Shown piece by piece: positions 43,881 to 54,074 of a DNA stretch of 64,000 bases (its first letter is position 1; each line of letters opens with the position of its first letter). The notes below the pieces were generated by a model, which saw only the letters and a list, made by a program, of their open reading frames with translations, searched no databases and was not told the origin of the DNA. Source of the stretch: Anopheles merus (Eukaryota > Arthropoda > Insecta > Diptera > Culicidae); contig NC_054082.1 of NCBI RefSeq assembly GCF_017562075.2, forward strand, positions 54,562,681 through 54,626,680, written 5' to 3'. Both the position numbers and the translations under genes were made by a program.

Positions 43881-45073
43881 ATAAAAAATGAATTTTGACA
43901 TGGTGTTAAAATGGCTTTAACAATTAACAAGTCCCTCAAAACTGCTGGTCGTGAGTTTTCCGCGAAGTAAATTCCTAAAGGGAAGTTCTAGACTGTTGCT
44001 CTATAAGCAACGCAGTTAGTGCGCGATATTTCAATAAAATTTTGGATTCTGCATTCGATAATATAGTAGAAGCGGTGCTTACAATTTCTAAATTCACGGC
44101 TGGATGATCTTCGTTGCAATTGGCCTAGAATTGGTTTATGTACGTACCAGGACGTGGACACCAATGGGATATGTTAAAATTCTATAAACCTCTTTAAATT
44201 CCAACATTTTCAACAGGTCTCTCTCTTACCCTTCATGGTGCTCATCTTTCCCATATCAGGTGTCCGTCTTACCCGAACATTTCATAGCTTTTTTTCATGA
44301 AAAAAAAAAAAAAATAAAAATCGATAGAAACTTGAACTTGAAAGTTTCAACACATTTTCTGATAAATTATGAGCGTAAGATAATGCACATTTTCATGGCC
44401 GTTGCATTTATATATACCTCTGTTTTTTCACATTTTCCTTAACGTGTCCGTTTTACCTGGCTTCCCATACAACGTCAGTGACGGATCTAACGGTGGGCGG
44501 GCTAGGCCCTATCGAATCGTTAGTCCAGTACGAAGAATAGTTTGTAGAGTACGGCCCTGTATTAGCACGACGGACGTTGAGGTCCCATGAATCTCAAGTA
44601 AATTTTATTGAGAATACCCGGGTTAAAGTAAATGCAAGTCGCAAATGGCTTGGAAAGAAAAATGTTAAATTTTATGATGAGATTTAGTTTTTCTAAGAAA
44701 GAGGCGAAAGTCAAGGTCGCTATAAAAATCTTTTTACTTTCGATATCAACACTTCCACCGCTGCGCTGGCGAGCCCTTCTTGCTTTTCCCTAGTTAGAAA
44801 ATAGAACAGTTAATGGCATTATTGTGAAACCCTGCGAGGCTGATAATAAGCAATAAATAATAATAATAAAAATACAAATTATACTCTAACATTTTAGTGT
44901 TTTTCAGAAAAAAATGTAGGTAACGAAATGGTAAGCTACACAAAAGTATTTTCGTACTTTGCGACACGCAGATGCATGTATCATTTATTTCGTTGTCTCA
45001 CAGGAAAGCTAAAAATCGGTGGATTTTTAAAGCATAATCACTAAAACATGAACTGTGCGAGGCCTTTTTCAGA
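43881..45073. other. AT-rich repeat-derived DNA without genes
   Basis: It contains diverged repeat copy B (44476-44586) and a direct repeat of a GTGTCCGTYTTACC motif at about 44261 and 44443. Nothing looks coding. It is probably old transposon debris. Confidence 0.4.
44476..44586. repeat. Diverged dispersed repeat, copy B
   Basis: It starts CAGTGACGGATCTAACGGT and ends at about GGACGTTGAGGTCCC. It is collinear with 43725-43880 but internally shorter. Confidence 0.5.
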
Positions 45074-45077
45074 TTAA

Positions 45078-45701
45078 CCTTTGTTTCTATGACCAAAAAT
45101 ATACCCTCATCTTTATGACCACCTACCCGGGTAGGTAATACATTTTATAAGGGAATTTGTAATTTTATTGGTCAAAAAATTTCTTGTTTAACTTATACTA
45201 TGCAGCTATAATAACAAAACTTGTTTTCATGTTATAAATTTATGAAGTATGGCTTTCAGTTTCATAAATTGAATGCAAAGCAATTAGTTCAACTGACACT
45301 AATACACCGCCATGTCTTTCCGACTGTCGGGGCAATCATTTATTCTATGTGACTTTAGAAGAATATTAAGAGCTAGAAAACTTTTGGAATAGATTCTATA
45401 AATATAACTACATGCATTGCTATACAAATCATTACAAAATTAGCGACTAATTCAAACCAAAATCCTTTATTGTATGTATTACCTACCCGGGTAGGTGGTT
45501 ATAGAAGTAAGGGGTAAAAGTTGATTTTATTTTTTAAAGCACATTTAAAAAAATTTAAAAATTCTGAATTTTTTACCACTTTTTTAAAACATGTTTCTCT
45601 AGGCATTCTAATTTTTTTGGATCGATTCGATAATCCAGTAAAAAGTTATAATAAAAAGAATAAGCAAAACATACCCGGGTAGGTGGTTATAGAAATGAAG
45701 G
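45078..45701. mobile_element. piggyBac-like MITE with repeated 16-bp palindrome
   Basis: A 624-bp element bounded by TTAA (45074-45077 and 45702-45705). The ends are imperfect inverted repeats, CCTTTGTTTCTATGACC versus CCTTCATTTCTATAACC. Two further internal copies occur, one per side (45105-45136 and, inverted, 45481-45512). These carry the perfect palindrome ACCTACCCGGGTAGGT at 45121-45136 and 45481-45496. A partial palindrome, TACCCGGGTA, adjoins the right terminus. There is no ORF. The exact TTAA duplication is characteristic of the piggyBac superfamily, so it is probably mobilised in trans. The class assignment is inferred from the target site only. Confidence 0.82.
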
Positions 45702-45773
45702 TTAACGGATTTTACTGCTGCTTTGATCATTTTGAATGTAGCTCCCAGTGAAAAAGATCTACCTTTTCGAGTA

Positions 45774-46026
45774 CAGTCTGCTCCCGAGTTACGCGGTTTG
45801 TGCATTTCCGAGGCATCCGCGTAGTCGAATATTACGGTTTCCAGCCAAAATATAGGTGATACATGGGTATTTTTGTTTAAAGTTAGTACTTTTATACACT
45901 TTATAATTTTGGCAAAATAGCTTATCATTTTGTAAGGGGCAATCCTGGAGCATATTGTACTGATTAGAAAACCGCGTATCTTCGGGTCTGTATAACTCAA
46001 GAACTGCGTAACTCGGGAACAGACTG
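45774..46026. mobile_element. pogo/Tc1-mariner-like MITE next to NAA38
   Basis: A 253-bp element flanked by TA (45772-45773 and 46027-46028). The inverted ends read CAGTCTGYTCCCGAGTTACGC, with one mismatch over about 21 bases. There is no ORF. TA duplication plus CAG-starting, CG-rich termini resemble pogo/Tigger-type elements; this is inference. The right end lies 39 bp before the NAA38 start codon. Confidence 0.85.
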
Positions 46027-46065
46027 TAGTTTGACAGGTCCGCTCAAAAGCGATAAACAAAAGCT

Positions 46066-46742
46066 ATGAGCGAGCTGGCGAAGGTAAACATACGACTGCG
46101 AATTAAATTATTCTTTAAATATATCCAATCCCTTGTTCGATTTGCGAAGAAAATAGAAGAGAACCAGCGTGCAACGTATTTATAGTGAAAATCTTTCCAG
46201 GAAAGCGAAGTAAATCTCGGCCCAGGGGTTCAGGAATGCTCGGAGGAATTTGCTGCTTCAGACCCCACACAAGTATGATGTGAATGAGTATGTACTTGTT
46301 GAATAGTCCGTATAAATTAATGCTTGTCCGTTTCAGCAATACCAACAGGCGCTAAATAAGGCTATTGCTCAAATGGAAATCAACCAAAAGGATCCTTGGC
46401 ATCGGGACCCCGATAGTGGTACAGATAACGAAGCGGTAAGCCCCCGACCACACAAAAAGCGGATTGGCTAATTAATTTATTCTGCGAAATTCACAGGACC
46501 GATATAATCCCAAACGAGAGTTGCTGAGATCCTGGCTAAATCGATTATTTCGCATCAAAATGACGGACGGCCGGATACTGAGCGGGTATTTTGTTTGCAC
46601 TGACGCGGATGCGAATGTAGTGCTTCAGGCAACGAGTGAGTTCACCGAAATAGGAGGAGAAGAACGTGTTCTCGGGTTGGTGATGATACCGGGCCGGTAC
46701 ATAGTTTCGATAGAAGAACGCAATCCTAGATTTTCGTGGTAA
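46066..46742 (+). CDS. Naa38: NAA38 / LSMD1, auxiliary subunit of NatC acetyltransferase
   Basis: Small Lsm-fold protein of the NatC complex. NatC acetylates protein N-termini of Met-hydrophobic type co-translationally; this subunit helps hold the catalytic NAA30-NAA35 core. Exons are 46066-46083, 46337-46435 and 46497-46742; introns of 253 and 61 bp are GT-AG and phase 0. The product has 120 residues, near the usual 115-125. Exon 1 encodes only six residues (MSELAK). Exon 2 is a charged linker. Exon 3 encodes the Lsm domain: LLRSWLNRLFRIKMTDGR, the Sm1-like FVCTDADANVVLQ, then an Sm2-like GLVMIPGRYIVSIE near the end. The pogo-like MITE ends 39 bp upstream, so promoter or 5' UTR may include transposon sequence. 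COA6 faces it tail to tail with 145 bp between the stops. Exon 1 is the least certain part. Confidence 0.9.
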
Positions 46743-46761
46743 TGGATGAATACATGACTGT

Positions 46762-46767
46762 TTTATT
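46762..46767 (-). promoter_or_regulatory. Candidate poly(A) signal of COA6
   Basis: AATAAA on the minus strand lies 120 bases beyond the COA6 stop and only 20 bases from the NAA38 stop on the other strand. The two convergent transcripts probably overlap at their 3' ends. Confidence 0.5.
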
Positions 46768-46887
46768 TACTACACACCTCCCCTGGCTAACCGTGGTCGC
46801 AACATTCTGGCTGTCTGCTGCCGAAAGAAACAAGGTGTCTTATTTGAAATGTTCGTATGATACACATGCTGCGTCCTCTGTCCGCCA

Positions 46888-47145
46888 CTATTTTGTTTCG
46901 TTGAGTGGTTCGTAGCCTTTGGCCATTTTCTGCTTAAACTGATCGTAGGTCCGTTTGCGATCGAAATGCTTCACCCACTGGGCAGGACAGCCTTGCTGGT
47001 ACAACTTGCGCAGCTGTATACATTCCTTCGGTTCCGGTGCTTGCGATGTACACTGATAATCGGGTGCGTGCTTGTCCAGGCAGGCCCAGTATTCGTCTCG
47101 TGCCGTCCAACACTTGGCGCGGGCGTCTTTATCGGGGAAGGACAT
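46888..47145 (-). CDS. Coa6: Cytochrome c oxidase assembly factor 6
   Basis: Mitochondrial intermembrane-space protein that helps deliver copper to the CuA site of cytochrome oxidase subunit 2. Single exon, 85 residues, ATG at 47145. The twin-cysteine signature is of the COA6 type: a CX9C motif in CWTARDEYWAC, then a CX10C motif where the first Cys follows PEPKE and the second lies in QGCPAQWVKHF. The C-terminus has the family-typical basic stretch DRKRTYDQFKQKM. No cleavable presequence is expected; import would use the Mia40 disulfide relay. The N-terminus (MSFPDKDARAK) is short, as in many animal homologues. The gene converges on NAA38. No defects are visible. Confidence 0.95.
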   Translation of the reverse strand: MSFPDKDARAKCWTARDEYWACLDKHAPDYQCTSQAPEPKECIQLRKLYQQGCPAQWVKHFDRKRTYDQFKQKMAKGYEPLNETK

Positions 47146-49164
47146 TTTTTCCGGGTCCGGTTTCGGTGTTTCACAACAATCTTTGGTTAAAAACAGTCAA
47201 GGCGGCAACAAGGGAGTCTATTCGGTCATTGTTACCGACGTTCAAATGACATTATTATGGGAAATTAATTCGGAAATAAAGAAAACTGATCATTTAGAAA
47301 ACAAAAAATAAATAATTAAAACGTTTGAAATGCAAAGCGCCTGCGCGTGGATTGATATTTTTTAAAAAGAAAAGATAATATAAAAAACCAAAAATCATTT
47401 TGAACACTATCTCTATCAAGTAGCTTCAGCTACTGACCGCTTGATGACGCTAGTAGACCTGAGAACTGAACTGAGTTTGCTATAATTTAAATTTTCTTTT
47501 TTTTCTATCAATCCGTATCCTTAGCAGGAGTCGTTTTAGGGATTTAAAAAAATAGAATGATTAGTTCAATGTAGCAGGCTTAATACTTTGTTCAATTTTG
47601 AGGATTAGTTTTATCCGATTTGCTCTAGTAATACGCATTTAATTTAGATGACGTAGAACGGCGCTGCGTCACGTGGTTTGAAACGCAAACGGCATGGGTG
47701 ATAATCGCCATTCAAATATTTATACAGCTGGTGTAATGCTGTCTCGATAATTACGCACCCGATCAGATCGATTATCGGGTGGAAATGAAATTGAATTTGT
47801 TTCAATTATTATGAAACCTAATGAGTTGCCACGCGTTACTGATGGTAGGAACATGAGCTATCCGCGGTACAATACCGTTCGGACGATGAGCAGGGCGCTC
47901 TAAATGGCGATTCCCAAAAGATCAACATCGTTGGGCAAACATTCTGGTCGCCATCGGACCGCTGCAGTCGATGCAGCTGAGCCGACACCCGTACCGGCCC
48001 TTATGCCCCGGTCACTATCGAAACCGTTGTTTGATGTTTATCGCCATTAATTAGGCTCCCGGAATGCTCTGCAGCGGACAGGTTCGCTCCCGGGAGCGGC
48101 GTCTATTTGTTGTGAATGCCGCCTTGTAATGGGGCGTTAACGATTTTGGCTGGAGCTCAAAGCACAAAAAATGTACACCTCGTCGCTGTTGCGGAGCCTC
48201 TGTATGTGTCCGTTTGTTTTTTTTTTTTGTTGCTTGGTTCTTCATTTGTCCTTGTAGCGGCCGGCTCCAGGAACGGCTATTTTGCTCCAATTAAAACTAG
48301 ATCGCTTTACAATGTGAAAGTGCTAAAAACACAAAGGACTCAGGCCGGCGCCATGATTGCCACCCCGCGTGAGGTTCAAAGGCATTCGAATAGGGGGGGG
48401 GGGAATCCTTTTTACGATTATTTTCCCAACATCACAAGGGACCGATCGGGCAGATTCTGGGATGGAGAAGAAATTGAATTGACACCATGAAACAACCGTA
48501 CCCTTTTTTTTTGGCCCCAATTCTTGGCCATTTCCTTTTGATGAGCGAAAAATGCCATTATCAGGGGGTAAAAAAAGGAATTTTCACCATCGCTGAAAAT
48601 ATAAAAGATATCCTGGCCGACCATTCTCGCGTTTACTTTGTCCCCGCTGGGGGAAGTGGGAGACTTTTGCCTCTAATTGCTTTGAACAGATTTTGAATAT
48701 GTGTGCTTGCTCTTTGCGGGTGTGTTCTAGTGAAAAATCCATAATCTAATTATATTTAATCGCTTTCATTACTTATTTGTATTGGAACTGCTAACGATAT
48801 GCAAAACCAACCCGCCATACCATACAGCACACGGCAGTAAGAGGTGTTGAATGTTTTGGAGCAAGCAACGGGTAGGTGATAAAATGAAACTGCTACACGC
48901 TTAGTGGAAAGCACACAAGGGATGCACGCTTTATTCAATTGCAGAAACATTTTCACAAAATATCCTGCAATGAAGTAGAGTGGTAGTTTGGAAAATTTTA
49001 GAAAATTGTTTATATTTTACTGAACAGATGGTACAGAAATCCAGATTCAAAACATTTCCATAGCAAGTGGGAATGGGTGTAAATATTTATACGCTTTTTA
49101 TTTCTTTATACTGTGTTTCAAATTCAGTTTGAATACATAACTATTTCCTGTAAGTTATTTAATA
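47146..49164. other. Intergenic region right of COA6; no gene seen
   Basis: The COA6 promoter should lie at its left edge. A possible AATAAA for a long NAA38 transcript is at 47275-47280. A G homopolymer of about a dozen bases lies near 48391. ORFs near 48.1-48.5 kb mirror each other on both strands and have no domain. Confidence 0.4.
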
Positions 49165-50110
49165 TTATGTTTCAATTGTCCCCTTCGCATTACTAATCTC
49201 TCTTGTTGCCCACGATAGAGCATGTCGATGTGACATGACCCGGTCAACAATCATCCTCCAGGATGCTCGGGCCCTGGCTGCAGCCTCCCATCCATGCAGA
49301 CATCCGATCTCCGACAGGTGTTGTTTCACCTGATCCAGATATCGAGATCGCTGTGCTCTCCTGCGCCGAACTGGGGATTGCTGTCGAACACCTTCTTGGT
49401 GGGGCATGAGTCCGGCATCCTCATGACATGCGCCAGCCATCGTATCTTGTCAGCCTGCACCACCGTCAGGAAGCACGGTTCGCCGTACACTCCCAGCGTT
49501 TGCATCCTTCGCTCGGATGGTTACAAGATTTACAAGAGTTGATTACAAGACTTCGCACAAGACTTGTGCCCGTAGAGGACCACCGGGCGAATCAATGTGC
49601 GATATATCTCACATTTTGTTCGGGATCGAAGTCTTCTGGAACTCAGCAGTCGCTGAAGCCCATAGTATGCCCGATTCCCCTGGACAATACGTCTCCGGAT
49701 TTCTCTGCTGATGTCGTGGTCAGAAGTTACGACCACCCCGAGATAGCAGAACTTCTTTACTATCTCGGGATTGTCACCGTCAACTAATACACTGCTTCCC
49801 CGATGGTCTGAGTCTCCGGCAAGCAGGTACTTCGTCTTCGTCGCATTGATTCTCAATCCAATTATTGCTGCTTTGCGTTTGAGTGGGGTGTACGCCTCAC
49901 TCACCTTCGCCGTTGTCCTGCCGATGATGTCGATGTCAGCCGCGAAGCCAAGAAATCGGAGAGACCGGCAGAGGATCGTACCACAGATGTCGTTGTCTAG
50001 CCCCGCGCCTCGAATGACACCTTCCAGAGCGATGTTAAAGAGCAGAAAGGAAAGTCCGTCAACTTGCCTCAGACCCCTGTGTTCTGTAAACTCTATCTGG
50101 CGTAAAAAAG
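49165..50110 (-). pseudogene. Decayed 3' portion of an RTE-like retrotransposon (second family)
   Basis: Minus-strand fragments encode the last third of a non-LTR reverse transcriptase. From about 50,100 leftward they include LRQVDGLSFLLFNIALE, then FAADIDIIGR where an active enzyme would have F/YADD, then GLRINATKTKYLL and FCYLGVVV, and a C-terminal tail ending near 49,165. The frame is broken at least twice. The catalytic Asp-Asp pair is damaged to Ala-Asp. The sequence is clearly different from the RTE copies at 51.5 and 60.2 kb, so this is a separate, older family. It is 5'-truncated. Confidence 0.8.
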
Positions 50111-50296
50111 ATACTTTTGACGAGCTGTTGATAAGACAGTTTTATCGTGCCGTACGCGGTGTTAAATGTACGTACAGCTACATATATCGTTATAAACAGC
50201 AAAAAATTAAAAAAAATGAGAGAATGTTCCGATTTTTGTACTTTTCAAACCACATCATGGCTACACCAGTTTACTGGAGTCCTACAATTACCTTTA

Positions 50297-51373
50297 GGCG
50301 TCATTCATCAATTACGCAACACTAAAATGAGAAATGTGACCTTTCCCTCCCCCTCAAGTGTAACAAACTGTAACGTAAAACCCCCCCCCCCCCCCCCCCT
50401 CAAAAATTACGTAACAAATTGAGCCATCCTCTCTAATATACTTTTAGATGTAATAAAATAAAGTTTTATTTTAATTTTATTTTTTCCTATATTTATTCTA
50501 TTTTTTCCCTAAATTAATATTTTTTAAATGAAACAAGATACAATTATATTATATTTTACATTAACAAAATGTTCCATAAAGCAATCGAGTTCAAAACAGA
50601 TTTTAATAATTGGATCCTCAGCGCCATTTGCAATGTTTTTTTCTTTATTTTAATAGAGAATCTGAGCCATTTGGCTTCATTCGCCTCTTTCGTTTGCTAT
50701 GTTCTTACATCACCATCATCAGAAGCGTATTTCATATAACCATATTTCTTATCCTCTATCAATATGTCTATCTTTCAAGCTTTTTATAATTGGTATGTAT
50801 CCATACAAATACGATCAATGATCAACTCTGGCGAAAGAAGGGCTAACTGTATTAACACCATCTCCAGTTTGTTTAAAATTTATTGGGTTTGAAAGGCATT
50901 GGGTTGATATTATATTGGTTTTCAGTGTTATAGATGAATCTCGTGCCATATGATTCGAATCGCGTCACCTGTCGTCAATTGTGTGCCTTTAAAATCGAAT
51001 GCATGCCACTGCGGTCATCGCAGTATCGGAATGCAACGTTACTGCGACGATCCTTTGGTAAATGTAAATGTCCATGTTACTCAAATTCTGTCATAGTTTC
51101 AATCCTCGTCCCCTAGCAATGACGGAATATTCGACTGCGTGGTACATAAACATTCCGAGCGAATTCCGTTTAAGGCCAGCATAACCACGAAGGTTGTTAG
51201 ATCAAGAAGAAGAATCATCGTCTATTACTCATTTGTTTAAAAAAACAATTAAGGTCTCTATTAAACGATACGTAACAAAAGTTTAACTCCCCCTTGCCTC
51301 CATGTAACAAATCGTAACGTTTGATGACACCCCTCTTCCCCCTATCTGCGTTACGCAATTGATGAATGACGCC
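50297..51373. mobile_element. Harbinger-like non-autonomous DNA element
   Basis: A 1077-bp AT-rich element with inverted ends GGCGTCATTCATCAATT (perfect for 17 bases, continuing imperfectly RCGYAAC). It is flanked by TTA on both sides (50294-50296 and 51374-51376). Subterminal GTAACAAAY...GTAACGT motifs and C-rich runs, including a long C homopolymer (about 50379-50399), occur near both ends. There is no transposase ORF. The 3-bp TWA-type duplication and GG-starting ends suggest PIF/Harbinger. The termini are directly visible; the superfamily is inferred. Confidence 0.8.
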
Positions 51374-51512
51374 TTATTTGTTAAGGAGTGTGGCGTGCCC
51401 TCGGTGATATGCTGATATGATGTGCTTTATTAGAGCTAAGCTTAGGCTTAGGGATTACGCATACACTTACATGAGCTAAACGGTTATACTTGTCTAAACT
51501 GTTATGCTACTG

Positions 51513-51522
51513 TAGCATATGT
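51513..51522. repeat. Target-site duplication of the truncated RTE copy, left
   Basis: TAGCATATGT, repeated at 54065-54074. Up to 10 bp, of which the first two bases may be shared with the element end. Confidence 0.8.
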
Positions 51523-54067
51523 TACTTACTTACTTACTTATCCGGCGCTACAACCGCTTTGCGGTCTTGGCCTGCCTCAGGAGTGTCCGAAACCGCTCAC
51601 GGTCTCGCGCCTTCGTCTGCCAGTCTGTTATCCCGGCCTTAATGGCCACGCCATCTTGCCACCTCAATTTGGGCCTACTACGCCTCCTCTGTCCTTGTGG
51701 ACGGCCTAAAAAGACTTTACGGGCTGGGTCATCCGTTTCCATGCGTACAACATGTCCAGCCCACCGGAGCCTAGCGAGCTTAATACGCTGTACGACAGTC
51801 AGGTCGCCGTACATCTCGTATAGCTCATCATTATATCGGCTCCTCCATTGTCCTTCCACACATACGGGGCCAAGTATCCTTCTGAACATCTTCCTCTCGA
51901 ACGCGGCTAAGAGGGTTTCGTCAGATTTGGACAGTGTCCATGTCTCAGAGGCGTATGTGAGTACTGGTACTATATAGATACTATATAGTCCGTCGCGACA
52001 GGTTCTTTGAGGTGAACTGCTTTTTCAGGCTGTAGAATGACCGGTTGGCAGCCAGCATCCTTGCGCGCAACTCAGCTTCCATACTGTTGTCGTTGCTGAC
52101 CTTTGACCCCAGATAGGTGAATTCTGGGACGACTTCAAAAGTGCGTTCACCTATCTGTACGTCACGCCTACGTAGATTCGGATTATTTATTGGTAGGTCC
52201 GCTGATGTTGCCACCATCAGTTTGGTCTTTGCCTCGTTTATCTGCAATCCGAGGCTCTCTGCCGCCTGCTCAATCCCTTGGTAGGCTTCTGCTACATAGG
52301 AGAGCCGCAGACCAATGATGTCTATATCATCAGCGTATGCCAGGATCTGGGTTGACTTATAGAAGATGGTTCCCGTAGTCTCCACCCTCGAGTCGCGGAT
52401 GGCCCTCTCTAGCGCCAAGTTGAATAGGAGACAGGCAAGCCCGTCCCCCTGGCGCAGACCTTTGGTGGTAGCAAAAGGTCCTGAGAGTTTTCCATCCACC
52501 CTCACCTGGCATGTGACGTTGGTCATAGTCATTCTAACTAGCCTTATCAGTTTGGCCGGGATTCCAAAAGAGCTCATAGCGTCGTACAGTTTTACCCTGG
52601 CTATGCTATCGTATGCGGCTTTGAAGTCTATGAAGAGATGATATGTGTCGTTTCTGTATTCAGCCATCTTCTCCAAGATCTGCCGCATGGTCAAGATCTG
52701 ATCAGTGGTTGATTTTCCGTTTCGGAATCCTCTTTGATAGTTTCCTACTATCTCTTCGACGTGCGGGACAAGGCGATCCTGAAGGATCAGGGAGAATATT
52801 TTATAGGCGGTATTCAACACCGTAATACCCCTGTAGTTGTTGCAGTCCAACCTGTCTCCCTTCTTGTATACGGGGTAGATGATGCCGAGATTCCAATCAC
52901 AAGGCATCGATTCGCTATCCCACACCTCAGTAACAATTTGATGAATCTCGTTTTCTAGTCGTGCACCTCCATTCTTGACCAGTTCAGCTGCAATTCCGTC
53001 GGTTCCGGGTGCCTTGTTATTTTTCAGCCGACGGATAGCCTTTCGTGTTTCTTCTATGCTAGGTGGCAGTAGCATGACACTATCTGCTAGTGGCGCTTCT
53101 AGCTGTTCGTTTAACTGGTCGTTGAGTAATTCATCAAAGTACTGAGCCCACCGCGAGAGGACCTCTGGCTGGTTACTAACCAGATCTCCATCCTTGTTGC
53201 GACAGCAGGTTACCTTAGGTACCACGTTGTTTCGGTGACCTGCTATCGCTTGGTAAAACTTACGTGTCGGTCCGTACGCCTCTCTGGTTTGCTCGAGTTC
53301 CCGCATGTTTTGCTCTTCCAAAGCATGCTTCTTAGAGCGGTGAACTCGTTTCTCTTCGCGTCTGAGCCGTGAATATTCCTCTGCGCATGCCCGCGTTCTA
53401 TGCCGTTGCTGCATTGCTCGGTATGCAGTATTCTTACGTTCGGTCACTTGTCTGCATTCATCGTCGAACCAGCCAGATTTGGTGTTGCCACGACGTGGTG
53501 GGAGTATATTTCTTGCACAGTTTATTATTTTTGTTTTTAGAGCGTTCCACCTCTCGCTCGTAGTTTCATATCTGTTTTCTGGTAGTAGAGACTCGTCTAA
53601 AGCGGCTTTGAATTCCTGTTGGACAGTAATGTCCCTTAGAGAGTCCGTGTTGAGCCGAGGCTGCGTGTTTTCTCCGCCCCCATTGGTGCGGGGGCGGGCG
53701 ATTCTACAACGTATCACTAAGCCAACCAAGTAGTGATCGGAATCGATATTGGCTCCTCGATAAGTTCTGACGTTTAACAGGCTCGACTGTCGTCGGCGGC
53801 TTATTAACACGTGGTCGATCTGGTTGAAGGATTCGCCATCCCGGTGCGCCCACGTCATTTTGTGGATGTCCCTCCACGCAAATTTGGTACTTCCTACAAC
53901 CAGATTGTTCGCTGCGGCGAACTGGACCAATCTACTACCATTATCGTTACTGTGCTCATGCAGACTGTGACAGCCAGTGTATTGGCGGTACATTGGCTCC
54001 CTACCGACTTTGGCGTTGAAGTCACCCAGGATGATTTTGAGGTCATGTCTGGGGCACGCATCTATAG
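51523..54067 (-). mobile_element. 5'-truncated RTE-type non-LTR retrotransposon
   Basis: Read leftward, it begins inside the endonuclease region, at a point matching position 60921 of the full-length copy. It ends at the left in a (TTAC)n array, the complement of a GTAA-repeat 3' tail. A duplication of about 9-10 bp flanks it. It is very similar to the full-length copy at 60-63 kb, in opposite orientation about 6 kb away. The 5' truncation is typical of target-primed reverse transcription. Confidence 0.93.
51548..54067 (-). pseudogene. RTE endonuclease/reverse transcriptase, truncated and frameshifted
   Basis: The coding region starts within the endonuclease (ILGDFNAKVG just inside the 5' break) and continues with the rest of the endonuclease and the whole reverse transcriptase, including YADDIDIIG. 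It stays open to a stop at 51981. Just before that an 11-bp deletion relative to the full-length copy (near 51991, within the duplicated TATATAG stretch) shifts the frame. The C-terminal domain continues in another frame to 51548. A second, in-frame 9-bp deletion removes three residues near 51644. Only about seven residues differ from the intact copy over the 670-residue open part. It lacks the N-terminal endonuclease residues and is surely inactive. Confidence 0.92.
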
Positions 54068-54074
54068 CATATGT

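Noticed and set aside
43725..44586. Single hAT transposon bounded by the two CAGTG repeats
   Set aside because: The repeats are in direct, not inverted, orientation, so they cannot be the two ends of one hAT element.
46521..46742. NAA38 starting at 46521 as a single exon
   Set aside because: That position is a TTG codon within exon 3. Upstream GT-AG exons restore the family N-terminus in phase.
51981..53993. The 670-residue RTE ORF as a complete protein
   Set aside because: It lacks the N-terminal endonuclease present in the 60 kb copy and ends early because of an 11-bp deletion, so it is a truncated pseudogene.
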